Source: Amborella trichopoda (lineage: Eukaryota > Streptophyta > Magnoliopsida > Amborellales > Amborellaceae). From it: a DNA stretch of 64,000 nucleotides. The stretch covers positions 5,397,356 to 5,461,355 of the forward strand of contig NW_006499563.1 in the NCBI RefSeq assembly GCF_000471905.2. Reading direction: 5' to 3'. Positions 35,330-45,066 of this stretch are shown piece after piece. The position numbers and the translations under genes were made by a program. The number at the start of each line of letters is the position of its first letter. The stretch's first letter is position 1. The notes below the pieces were generated by a model. It worked only from the letters and a program-made list of their open reading frames with translations. It did no database searches and was not told where the DNA came from.

Positions 35330-35632
35330 TGGTGCTGCTCATCATCATTCGCAGGCATATCCTAAGCGCAGACGGCGATGCCTATTATCGCTCGTAAGGG
35401 TCTCACTCTGTTGCGTGCCGATCACAGACAGTGATGCCTATCGCCACCCGCGAAAGGTCACGACAATATCTATCGCTGTCTGTAGGCTTCTCTTGCACCT
35501 TGTGCTTATTGCAGATGGCGATGCCCATCACCGCCCGCGAAGGGTCGCGACGATGCCTATCGCCGTCGGCAGACTTCTTTCATGCTCTCGATGCCTGTCA
35601 CCTTGCGCAGGCTTCTTTTCTGTGCTCAGTGC
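35330..35632 (+). repeat. Hairpin minisatellite in B LTR (degenerate)
   Basis: About five 50-70 bp units with CAGACGGCGATGCCTATTATC and related text, ending at the insertion point of C. Confidence 0.6.
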
Positions 35633-36163
35633 TATTTGAAAACATCTTTCAATACCTTGGTCCCTGATGAGGACTAAAGAGGAAGCTGGTCAATAAAGCA
35701 TGACAAAACACTGAAATTTTTTACAATATTATAATTGCCCCAGAACTAGTCAAGATTTCCATAAGCAATCCAAAAAGCCACCTACCAAGTTTCGTCGTAT
35801 TCCGACAAGTCTAAGGCAGTGAACACAAAGAAACAATTTCATAAAGATGCCTCTAGCACCCTGAATGGACCGTATAACTAGAACTTTATTTTTCAGTGCG
35901 TCAAACTGCTTTGGGACCACCACCATTGGATTTGGCACAGAGAAAACCCATATAGGTCAAGTTTCGGCTTAATCGGGCATTCCAAGACAAAGTTATAAAT
36001 AAAATACCAAAAAGGGGTAGGTCGCACACTATTCCCATGTGGCCACCCTGCACCAAAACACCATTAAAGGTGGCTATTTTAACAGTCATGGGCAGTGACT
36101 TTTGGGGCCCATATCTCACTCGTTCCGAATCGAATCGCACTCAAATTTTGTGAACGGGTTCGT

Positions 36164-36177
36164 CTCGTCAAGACGAG
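36164..36177 (+). promoter_or_regulatory. U3 palindrome CTCGTCAAGACGAG
   Basis: A perfect 6-bp inverted repeat with a 2-base centre. It is also perfect in B (about 34143). In A, E, D and the C 3' LTR it has one or two changes. Its place upstream of the TATA box suggests a protein-binding or RNA stem site. The role is unknown. Confidence 0.5.
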
Positions 36178-36923
36178 CGTTTTGATATGTGGTACACCCT
36201 GTGACAACGTTCGAGCAGGGATAAAAGCCAGAGAGAAATTGCTAATCCGTGAAGACGTTGTAGAAAATTCAGCAGCGACATACCTCGCTTTCATGCATCC
36301 GATCGACGGGAAACCAATTCCATCATGTATGTAAGGTCCAGGGCTATCACTAGTCCAAACCCCATACATGATGAATGGTTGGATTTTGATCACGAGGGCA
36401 CCAAAGTGATTGCAAATTCCAGCACTGGAATTCTAGATTCTGACTAAAACTCCAAAGTTGCAAAATCTTTATCCGGATGTGGAATCGAGCTGTGTTTGTT
36501 GCCACACAATCGTGAAAGCATGTTCAGTGCACTACAGTGAAGAAATCACGAAAAAATGTCAAGGAAAGAGCGCACTATTGATCCGAACTTTTCAAGATTC
36601 ATGCAAATTTCAAGACCCATGATCGTAGCATAAAAGCACGATCCATGATTCGAAGTTGGTATCAAATTGATCGCCATGTTTGCCTTATAAGAAAACAATC
36701 ATATTTCGATCAAACGGGCATCAAAGCAACCCCAGATCAGTCACGGAAGATCACGCAAGTTCTCGGGCAGCAGCATGGACTGTTATGAAATTCCATCTAT
36801 TGTTAGGCAGAGGCAAATCAATCCTTTTGCACCTATTTTTTAAATTTTTTTTAATTCAATTAAATTGTAATTATCATCAATTTAACTAGTTTCTTGGTAT
36901 CCACCCATGTTTGGGCCCAATTC

Positions 36924-36931
36924 TATATAAA
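36924..36931 (+). promoter_or_regulatory. TATA box of C 5' LTR
   Basis: TATATAAA within CCCAATTCTATATAAACATG. An AATAAA follows at 36989-36994 and could be the polyadenylation signal of the LTR. Transcription would start between them or just after. Confidence 0.7.
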
Positions 36932-37084
36932 CATGAAAAGCCTAATTGTAAAAGAGGTTAAGACCTTTGGTTCATTCTTCAATCATTCAATAAATATTTC
37001 AATTCTTGCTTAAGTTCATGGGTGTATCTTGGAGAGAGAGAAAGGAGAGAGAAGAAAATGGTTGATACCTCTCGATAAGGTAAT

Positions 37085-37330
37085 TTTCTCTTTCCTCCTC
37101 TTTTCTCTCTCATCTATATCTCCCTCTTTCTCTCTCCTCTTTTTCTTTAATCTCTATCTCTCTCTTTCTCTCTCCTCTTTTCTCTCTCATCTCTATCTCT
37201 TTCTTTCTTCTCTCCTTTTCTCTCTCATCTCTCCCTTTCTCTTTCATACTTTCATCTTTATCTCTTTCTCTCTCTTCCTCCTATAGTCTATCATGTCTCT
37301 CTTTCCCTACTCCTCTTTCTTTCTCCAATC
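37085..37330 (+). repeat. CTCTCTTTT simple-sequence tract (C 5' LTR)
   Basis: Polypyrimidine run with repeated CTCTCATCTCTATCTC. The counterparts are 51480-51690 (+), 53720-53985 (-) and 21180-21430 (-). Predicted Leu/Ser-rich peptides here are artefacts. Confidence 0.8.
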
Positions 37331-37452
37331 ACTCATGGCGGACCTATTGTCTGGTGTGATTCCTTCCTGTTCATGAGAAATGAACAGTGAGCTAGGACTT
37401 AAACTAGATGGCGGGTCGAGCCTCTATCAAAGTTCTCTTTCTTCTCCCCTGT

Positions 37453-37965
37453 CACAGACGGCACAAGCCTATCGCCGCCTGTGCTTTATCTCTCTTCCTT
37501 CTCTTTATCACAGACAACACAAGCCTATCGTCGCTTGTGTTTTCTCTCTTTCTTCTCTTTTTTCATAGATAACGCAAACCTATCGCCGCCTGTGTTCTTT
37601 CTCTCTTCTCTTTCTTTCGACACAGTCGACGCAAGCCTATTACTGCTTGTGTTCCTTCTCTCTTTTGTCATAGACAGCACAAACCTATCACTGCCAGTGT
37701 TCTTTCTCTCTTTTCTTTCTTCTGACATAGCCGGTGCAATCCTATTGCCACCTGTGTTCCTCCTCTTTCTCTCTTCTATCATAGACGGTGAAAGCACATC
37801 GCCGCCTACGTTCTTTTTCTCTCTTCTCTCTTTATGTCACAGTCGGCGAGGGCTCAACACCACCTGTGTCTTCTCTCCCCTTCCTTCAGTCACAGTCGGC
37901 GGAAGCGCATCGTGGCCTGTGTCTTATCTTTCTTCTTCCTATCCGTCACAGCCGGTGGGGACACA
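37453..37965 (+). repeat. Hairpin minisatellite in C 5' LTR
   Basis: About nine units of 48-57 bp. The unit core, for example CACAGACGGC near 37453, then AAGCCTAT, then GCCGCCTGTG by 37483, is an inverted repeat with arms of about ten bases and a loop of about nine to eleven. Units are separated by TTCTCTCTTC spacers. Confidence 0.8.
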
Positions 37966-38704
37966 ACGTTGTCTAAGTTTTCTCTCTCCTTCTATCATTT
38001 CTGCTTGTGTCTAACTTTACCTTTTCTTTCCCTTCCATCCTCTCTCACGCTCTTCTTCCCCTTTCCTTCTCTTTCTCCCCTTCTTTCTACTCTTTTCTTC
38101 TTCTCTTATCCTTCTTCTTTTCTCTCTCACTCTCCGATCTCTATTCTTTTGTTTGATTAAGAGGGGATGAGACTGACCATTGTGTGTAGCTTGTCAGTAT
38201 TGGTATTGTCGTCTAGTAGTAATTTTGTTGAGCTGGTCTGATTTACCAAGCCCTTTTTTACTGCCACATCGGGTCCATTACTAACTAGTTTAGTCACTTT
38301 GTCAGTCTTACCATCTGGTCAAATTCTTCTCATCCCAATCTTTACTCTCTCATTCTTTTCCTCCTCTTTTTGATTGTGCATGCTCGTATTCTTTCCCCAA
38401 AGGCAAGTTCGGGTCCCTTGACCCCCTTGTCTTGTACATTTGCCATATGTGTGTGATTGCAGAAACATGAGAATACAGGCCAAGGGAGGAGATTTCGAAC
38501 CATTTTTATGACGAGGGGCTTTCTTCGTGATCTAAGTCTCGAACCAACTTTAAAATTCCTCTCTCATTGGTTGGTCTACTTGCCCTTATTTTTTAGCACG
38601 GTTCCCGAGAGAGTGATTTCAAGTCCTAGTTTCCCTTGAAACTCGAGACACATGCCGTCAGGTCATCTAGATCCGGAGGTCGAGATCAAAGTACCTAACC
38701 AGCT

Positions 38705-38723
38705 TGGTGGCTCCACTGGGGAT
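38705..38723 (+). other. Element C primer-binding site
   Basis: TGGTGGCTCCACTGGGGAT, three bases after the LTR end, differing from A at three positions. Confidence 0.85.
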
Positions 38724-38989
38724 TTACTACCCACTTAGCCGAATCGTACTTGTTTGGTTAGTTTCTTCTTTTATTTTTTGTTTTTCACACTTATGGATTC
38801 TGGGTTCTGTAGCATGTTTGTTCAGATCGGGACTTCCTTATCCCCACATTCATGAGTGTCCCTAGGGAACAAGTTCCTCCAACTTCGTTCCCAACCTTTC
38901 TTTTTGAGCAAAGATCCCACGTCTAGCTCCCAGGTCCTAACCTGGATGGCTGTGAGGTGCGACTAAAAGGTCCCTCACTCCCCATCTCC

Positions 38990-40240
38990 TCACTCTGGTG
39001 GAACCTCTACCAAGGCACCCTGCATAGGTGGCACACAAGCTACTGCTCACGGCATGGAACCTGTTACCGGAAAGTCACTATTCGGTCGTATTGCTGAGGT
39101 ATGCTGGAAGGCCGCCCAGTCCCTCTCTGCAAAAGGCCAGCAAGTTGTCGTTGCTTCTGTGGGTCGCCATAGGGTTACCCCCCACACTTCTGTACCACCA
39201 CGAGTCTCTATCCCTAGAGGCTCGACACATCGAGGTGAAGTGCTTGGGGCCTCCACCTCTTGCACACACCCTAAGGCCGTGGGCATCCCACTCGAGTCAC
39301 ACCTCAGGGAAACTCTCATATTGCCTCAAGCAAGTGTTCAGGACCGGGCCTCCTTGATCTAGGTCTTGTACACACTATGCATGTGCACCCCACCTCTAGG
39401 GGCAAAGCCTTCGCTGCACCAACCCGAGTTCACAGGGGACGACTTCCTCAGCCTCCTACTCATCACACACTAGAACACCCTGTAAGGGGCAGGCTTCCAC
39501 CTGTTTCCTTATTGACACCTGCTCGTGATTCTCAACTTCCTCAGGCTAGTCAATCTACTTGTGCCCGGGCTGACCCCAAAGTCGCCCGTGATCCTTCTTC
39601 AAGGGGCGTACAGGTGTCACCTCCCCAAACTGTTGTTCTTGCTCTTGACTTAAGCGTCATCGTGAGTCGATCATTCCACCTCTTACCCTTTCTCTTTCGA
39701 GCAAGCACCTCAAGCCTTGGTACTTGAAGACCTTACCCAAGAGTATTGTCTTGAACAAGCCGTATTATCTCGGTCTTGCCCCTAGAGCCTATAAGAGAGC
39801 TTGGGGCAAAGACCTCATGAGAGACCCTATCCTCCTTCTCCCATGGACCAGGATGACTTCAGTCCCTAACCATCATCCTTTGCCGCACCTGATGGAGATA
39901 GCTCTCTCTTTAGCGAGACGAGTTGACCAGTCGCAATCCCTTTTGCAATTCTGGCATGAGATCTATCAATGTCTCAAAGGCAAGCATGATAGGGGTCTTC
40001 GAAGTCTAACAAGAGAAGCAGTCAAGACAGACGGGATACCCAGCTCTAACAACCTTCTTCACTAGAATCCCTTCTACCTTCTTTGAAAGACAAACTTTAA
40101 AGAAGAGGAAGAGAATCCTACGCCGTGGTCAATGACGTTAAAGATGACCCAACCACCCAGCAGTTACGGTCCTAAAATCGTCGAGAACAATCCTTACTCG
40201 CTCAGCATACAAGAGTCAAGTTCAGTCAGGGCAGGCTAAT
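38990..40240 (+). pseudogene. gag: Element C gag, N-terminal arm (decayed)
   Basis: Overlapping frames at 39028-40065 encode the basic Ser/Pro/Arg/His-rich arm homologous to A, D and E. The last part (39880-40065) carries LMEIALSLARRVDQSQS and FWHEIYQCLKGKHDRG, matching D at 62400-62614. Frames shift several times, so there is no intact protein. Confidence 0.6.
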
Positions 40241-41208
40241 CCCCTACTAATTGAATTGTCGTGAGCGACTTGCCAGGCACGAAAGCCTTCGATTGCATCT
40301 AAGCTTGACCTCCCTAGAGAAACGGTCAACGTCATGGTTATAAACGAACCTGCTGACTCTCAGGAGGCCCGTATGGAAAGGTTCGAACAAATGGTTCAAG
40401 CAATGATGGAGAAGATCGATCGTATGGAAGTTGCCCAACACTCGGCTAACCATGAGATTAATTCCCATCATTTAGAAGATGTGCCGCCTTGGTAGCCTCC
40501 TCCTCCCGCTTCACAAGACAACTCTGTTCCTCACCCCTTCTCTCAGGTAGACATTGATGCTATGGTAACCCACAGCCTGAAGAACAGGCATATCCCAAGC
40601 ATATAGCTTACATTGATCAGGTTCCCTTCCCCTAGGACTATAATTTCCTCGCTTTGATGGAACAACATCCCCCAGTCAACATATCGCCCATTTCCAAGCA
40701 ACATGTTGAGAGATAGAGGCTGACGGGAGACTCCTTCTTTGTCAGTTTGTTGAAACCCTTGACAGCCCTACCTTGCAATGGTATGCTCAGTTGCCTCCAA
40801 ACTCAATACATACTTGGGAGGAGATAGAGAAATTGTTCCATCAACGTTTCTATGAGGTCGAGAAGGAGGTCGAAATCATTGAAATTCTCACCCTGACTTA
40901 GGAGAGAGATGAATTGGTGGATAAATTCATATCAAGGTGGAGACATTTGGCGGCTCGCCATCCCAACCCTATTTTTGAGAAGGAAGCAGTTCAAACTTGT
41001 GTTCGAAACATGTGACCTGAGATCGCCCTACATGTTGAGGCTTCCAATCCAACCTCCATGTCAGACCTAATCTTTAAGTCGGTTTGCATAGAGAGCTTGT
41101 CACGCCATCATAATGGGTCACGAAAACAATCTTCAAATTGGGTAGACAATCAGGGCAGTGGAAATTCTCTAGCAAACGCTTAGGGCAACCAACAAAAAAG
41201 AGTGATCA
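40241..41208 (+). pseudogene. gag: Element C gag, capsid core (decayed)
   Basis: The translation runs FDGTTSP near 40653, then WYAQLPPNSIHTWEE, then a KLFHQRFYEVEKEVE-like segment near 40830-40870, FISRWRHLAARHPNP near 40927, QTCVRN near 40993 and PEIALHVEASNPTSMSD near 41018. These are hallmarks of the retrotransposon Gag capsid domain, whose shell packs the element RNA. Stops interrupt it at about 40900 and 41014. Confidence 0.8.
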
Positions 41209-42039
41209 ATGCAGCTGTTACAGTTAATGATCCAAAGAAGGTCACCTCCCAAACTATGGACCTCTCCAAAGCTGTCGGCACAGCAAAGACAACAAACAAC
41301 TCAGGCAGGCAAACAACAGCAATCATATAATAGGGTGCCTCCACCTGCGAACTTTCATCAAAGTGAATATTCGATCACCCATCAGAATAAAGTTTATCCT
41401 TTTGAAAAGGAATGGGTGCCTGTATTGCTCCGATTACTGCTGGAACATAACATGGTTGAATTACTCAAGAGCGAGAGCAAGTTTCTTGACCAAGCTGGTC
41501 TCGATACACATGCGAAGTACTGTGTCTATCATCGAATGGTAAACCACCCCATGGAGGACTGTTATACACTTAAGGACCTCATCGAGGATTTGATCCAGAA
41601 GGGTCAGATTAAGCTTGAGGAACTCAAGAAGGCCTTTGCGGCAACAAAAGCCTATCACATAGTAACTGTCGATGAGGAAGATGATGCACCTAATCTCCTT
41701 CAAGCCTTCTTTGTCATCATGCTTCAACTAGGCCTTATCAAACCAAAGGCAGCAAGGCAACCCAAGTGCCTTGCTAAGGGAACAGAGAACCAGTGGTGCT
41801 CGTACAATCAGATATGGGGACATGACCTGAGCGAATGCTTTAGTTTTCATGAGATAATCGCGAAGAAAATACAAGAATGCAATGAACCCTTTAACCTTGA
41901 AGAAGGTGACCCTCAAATCACTGCTCCACCTATGCAAGAGGGCCAGTCAACACAAGACCTAGTTAACGATAATTCGGATCCTTCTCAACCCTCAACTTCC
42001 CAATCATGGATTGTCTACCACAGGCGAAGCAGACTCTAG
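41209..42039 (+). CDS. gag: Element C Gag nucleocapsid segment, open frame with two CHHC knuckles
   Basis: A 276-codon open frame, the longest Gag stretch in the window, is part of the interrupted gag above rather than a separate gene. Residues 59-83 form the YPFEKEWV...LLEHNM segment. The first knuckle, C105-x2-H108-x4-H113-x4-C118 (CVYHRMVNHPMEDC), is complete and is followed by TLKDLIEDLIQKGQIK. The second, C197-x2-N200-x4-H205-x4-C210, has Asn where elements A and D have His. Such knuckles bind element RNA. The reading start given is the first Met of the open segment, not a real translation start. Confidence 0.75.
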   Translation: MQLLQLMIQRRSPPKLWTSPKLSAQQRQQTTQAGKQQQSYNRVPPPANFHQSEYSITHQNKVYPFEKEWVPVLLRLLLEHNMVELLKSESKFLDQAGLDTHAKYCVYHRMVNHPMEDCYTLKDLIEDLIQKGQIKLEELKKAFAATKAYHIVTVDEEDDAPNLLQAFFVIMLQLGLIKPKAARQPKCLAKGTENQWCSYNQIWGHDLSECFSFHEIIAKKIQECNEPFNLEEGDPQITAPPMQEGQSTQDLVNDNSDPSQPSTSQSWIVYHRRSRL

Positions 42040-43060
42040 TCGTTAAAACGAGAGGCTATCCTTCAAGCTAAGGCTGTCCACAAACCCAGTGAGATGAATC
42101 AAGCAGCCCCAAATGCACACAAGAGGAGATGGGCTCCAAGAAGGGCACCCAGAAGGAACAAGCCTCCTCAACTGCCGGTCAAGCAAGAGTTTCTCAGGCC
42201 TCCTCCTCCCTTTCCAACTTTGCCAGATTTCATTCTTGACACAATCATCCTTCTCGCTTCACCTTATCAGGAGGGCACCCCAGAGTCATCCCTCACTCAA
42301 GGCACTTCCAATGAGGGTGACGACGTTAAAAATACTCCCCAATGTTCTAAGCAGGGGAAAGACCTAAAAGACTCCCTGCACATGTCAAATGAGGATGATG
42401 ACATTAAAAGCACTCCCTAATGGTCTAAGCAGGGGAGAGACCTAAAAGACTCCCTGCACACGTCCAATGAGGGTGACGACGTTAAAAGCACTCCCCAATG
42501 GTCTAAGCAGGGGAAAGTCCTAAAAGAGTCCTTGCACACGTCCAATAGGTCCAACGGGAGGAATAACCTTTAATCCCCCTCACCTACTAACTCTTTTTCT
42601 TCTTCTTCTTCCCCCTTCTCCTCTTCAGTGTCTCCAGTAGGTACAGCCTTGCAATGTCTAGACTTCGATGCTCTTGATAGAGAATTTGAAGGAATCAACA
42701 GAAACAGGATGTAACATAGGCGGCTGAAAAAGATGATAGCCCAAGCGGCTGGGTCCTTAACAGTTCTTGATGCATTGGCAGCCTGAGCCCGGTTACATCC
42801 ATCTTCCTTTGTTGGGAAAGTGGCCCCCTTAGTCGGACTTTGAGTAGAGACTGAAAGAATCTAGAGGGTAGAGCTTCTATTCTCAAGAAGCTTGCCACAT
42901 GATACAGGCCTGTGAAGTATCAGCTAGATCAGACCAAGCACCGCCAGCACCCAGTCAAGAATCAGATAATCCTTGCGAGGGTGTTTCTCAATCCCTCTGT
43001 AACTTTCAAACTAGTCTTCTACAGCCTGATATGCTTGAAGGCAACCCCTTTGCTCCTCAA
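42040..43060 (+). pseudogene. Element C gag C-terminal linker; protease deleted
   Basis: A Lys/Arg/Pro-rich start (RRWAPRRAPRRNKPP, 42100-42170) is followed by three repeat units and TALQCLDFDALDREFEGI near 42645. The homology to A then runs up to the GCTTGCCACATG string near 42890. Beyond it C goes directly to an acidic linker, while A, B and D have ~1.5 kb with the DGGS protease. C has therefore lost its protease domain. Several stops are present. Confidence 0.65.
42310..42543 (+). repeat. Three 78-bp tandem repeats in C gag
   Basis: Units at 42310-42387, 42388-42465 and 42466-42543 encode 26 residues, NEGDDVKSTPQWSKQGKDLK plus DSLHTS. Unit 2 has a stop (TAA near 42418). A and B have one to two diverged units, D about two. 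The length is a multiple of three, so expansions stay in frame. Confidence 0.9.
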
Positions 43061-43950
43061 TTCAGGGAGGGTACAGAAATCATGATCTACACTGGAACCT
43101 TATTGAAAATAAAGATGTCGGAATCTTGGGCCTTTGCATTTGAAGTTAATGGGAAATCCTCTGAGGATAATGACGATGAGTTGCAAGAAGCCCTAAAAGA
43201 ATGGGAAAAAGGTGGGCAAGCCACAACTGACGAACTCAAAGAAATAAATCTAAGGGATGAAGCTGATCCCAGGCCTACCTTCATTCGGTAAATATGTCTC
43301 CAGAGGAGAAAAAGGATTTCATTGCCATTTTATGAGAAAATCGAGATGTATTCGCTTAGCATTACCATGAGATGCCTGATTTAGATCCCCAAGTCACCGT
43401 TCATCGTCTGAGCATTGATCCGACTGTCAAACCTATCAAGAAGAAATCAAGAAGGTTCAGACTTGATCTTGAAATGCAGATAGATGCTGAGGTAACCAAA
43501 CTTAAGCAAGCAGGCTTCATTCGAGAAGTTAAATACCATAAATGGCTGGCAAATGCTGTGTCAATCAAGAAGAAAAATGGGCAAATCAGAGTCCACATCA
43601 ACTTCCGCGACCTCAATTCCGCTTGCCTTAAGGATGACTTTCTGTTGCCATTTACGAAAATGCTCATTGAATCCACAACTCACTGTCAGATCTTCCCTTT
43701 CATGGATGGATACTCTGGGTACAATCAGATACGGATGGCCTCAGAGGATGAGGAAGCCACCGCGTTCCTGACTCCTAATGGAGTTTTTTTTTATTCAATG
43801 ATGCCTTTTGGATTGAAGAACACCAGTGCAACGTATCAAAGAGCAATGACGACCATCTTTAACGACATGATGCACAAGGAGGAATGCTATGTCGATGACT
43901 TGGTGGTGAAATTCGAGGAGAAAGAAGCTCACATGAAAGATCTTGTTTAA
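43061..43950 (+). pseudogene. pol: Element C reverse transcriptase (inactivated upstream by stops)
   Basis: This is the reverse transcriptase domain of Ty3/gypsy Pol. An acidic linker at 43100-43291 (LQEALKEWEKGG) leads, after a frameshift, into the RT frame. Just before it, W codons are changed to stops at 43333-43335 (TGA) and 43357-43359 (TAG). The 193-codon open frame 43372-43950 carries FIREVKYHKWLANAV, VHINFRDLNSACLKDDF, FPFMDGYSGYNQIRMASED, FYSMMPFGLKNTSATYQRAM and the catalytic box YVDD at 43888-43899. FMDGYSGYNQI keeps the first catalytic Asp. A frame change follows at about 43945. Confidence 0.9.
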
Positions 43951-44757
43951 AAGATTACGCCTTCATCAGCTCACAATGAATCCACTGAAACGCGCCTTTG
44001 GTGTGCACTCCAAAAAATTCTTGGGTTTCATTGTAAGACACCAGGGATTGGAGGTTGAGCCAGTCAAGATCAAGGCGGTCCAAGAAATGCCACTACCTAC
44101 TACACTACGAGAATTGCGATCCCTTCAAGGGCAGCTTGCTGACATCCACATATTTATTTCAAACCTCTCGGGTCGCTGCAAGTCTTTCACGCACCTGTTG
44201 AAGAAGGATACCCCATTCATCTGGGATGGAGCATGTCAGGCAGCACTTGATGACATCAAGCAGTAGTTGCTCAATCCTCTAGTGCTTTCTACACTAGTGT
44301 TGAGAAGACCACTTATCTTATACGTGACCACTTTGGATGAGTTGCTTGGAGCATTACTAGCACAAAACAATGACGAGGGGAAAGAGACCGTGTTATACTA
44401 TATCAGCCTTAGGATGAAAGGGGTTGAGAAGAATTATCCCCCTATTGAAAAGATGTGCCTTGCTTTGATCTTCGCAATACAAAAACTCCGTCACTACTTG
44501 CTTGGTCATGAAGTGAAACTTATGTCGAAAGCAGATCCTGTAAAGTTTCTCATGACATGCCCATGCCTGTCCGGACGTCTTGCTAGATGAGCATTATTGC
44601 TGATGGAATTCGACATCACGTATGTACCACAAAAGGCCAAGCCCTCTGATTTTCTCACAGCACACCCTGTATCGACGGAATCTCCTTTATCAAGTGATTT
44701 CCCTGACTCTGAAAGGAGGAGTATTGCCACTTTCTTTCTCTTGTCGAGGCCGATTCT
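43943..44757 (+). pseudogene. pol: Element C RT thumb/connection and RNase H
   Basis: This continues RT in another frame. MNPLKRAFGVHSKKFLGFIV (43976-44035) and QEMPLPTTLRELRSLQGQL are the RT thumb and connection. The RNase H domain follows: LILYVTTLDELLGALLAQ, where the first catalytic Asp position reads T-T-L-D, ETVLYYISLRMKGVEKNYPPIEKMCLALIF and RHYLLGHEVKLMSKADPVKF. A TGA at 44588-44590 replaces a Trp in the conserved RLARW motif, then LLLMEFDITYVPQKAKPSDFL continues in the same frame. RNase H would remove the RNA template. Confidence 0.85.
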
Positions 44758-45066
44758 CATAACGAGGCAGAATATCTGGCCTTTATAATTGGTTTGGAGA
44801 TAGCCTTCGATCTAGACTTGAAACAGCTCAAGATCTATGGTCACTCTGAGTTGGTTATTTGACAATTCAAGGGAATATATGTTGTAAGAAAGGACATTCT
44901 CAAGTCTTATCATGATATTGCAAAGTCATATATGGCCCAGTTTGAGCACGTATCCTTGAGTCACATCCCCAAGAGGCTAAATTCTCAGGCTGATGCATTT
45001 GAAAAACTCGGAGCTACAATTCAATTATCCTCTTCAGGACCCACGATTGTCTGGGTGGCAGAATGA
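44758..45066 (+). pseudogene. pol: Element C second RNase H (archaeal type)
   Basis: Between the normal RNase H and the integrase, a separate segment reads HNEAEYLAFIIGLEIAFDL (44758-44814), LKQLKIYGHSELVI, a stop (44860-44862), QFKGIYVVRKDILKSYHDIA, FEHVSLSHIPKRLNSQADAF. NEAEYLA...GL, the strand before the catalytic Asp and QADA are the signature of the extra RNase H acquired by Tat-type elements. The catalytic Asp of the GDS motif is His here (CAC at 44842-44844), so this domain would be inactive even if read. Too short to appear as an open frame. Confidence 0.8.

Larger units (their letters stand above)
33644..35632 (+). mobile_element. Element B 3' LTR, 5' part (interrupted by C)
   Basis: It starts TGTTTGAAG and includes U3 with CTCGTCAAGACGAG near 34143, TATATATA at 34943-34950, a (GA)n leader at 35028-35046 and a degenerate hairpin array at 35330-35632. 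It stops abruptly at 35632, where a second LTR starts from its own first base (C 5' LTR). The missing tail should resume beyond the right end of the window. Confidence 0.75.
37080..38462 (+). other. Candidate LTR leader intron (C)
   Basis: CTCGATAAG|GTAATTTTCTCT (GT at 37080-37081) and, 1.38 kb later, CATATGTGTGTGATTGCAG|AAACA (AG at 38461-38462) form a plausible plant intron with T-rich content. It encloses the CTCTCTTT tract and the hairpin minisatellite. Both ends recur in D, and single ends recur in A, B, E and the C 3' LTR. Not proved. Confidence 0.45.
35633..38701 (+). mobile_element. Element C 5' LTR (3,069 bp, complete)
   Basis: It runs from TATTTGAAAACATC to AAAGTACCTAACCA, three bases before a PBS. 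The order is: a transcription-control region of ~1.29 kb, TATA box, short leader with (GA)n, CTCTCTTT tract, hairpin minisatellite, the GTTTGATTAAGAGGGGAT block (about 38150), acceptor-like TGATTGCAG and the conserved tail. It defines the LTR ends for the family because both neighbours are unrelated at that position: it cuts B's LTR on the left and meets the PBS on the right. Confidence 0.9.

Noticed and set aside
29340..38701. A single LTR of more than 9 kb shared by B and C (tandem LTR-internal-LTR-internal-LTR)
   Set aside because: U3, TATA and leader occur twice (33644-35632 and 35633-38701) and the second starts exactly at the LTR terminus. Insertion of C into B's LTR explains it better. 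The 4 kb before 33644 is internal noncoding sequence, not LTR.
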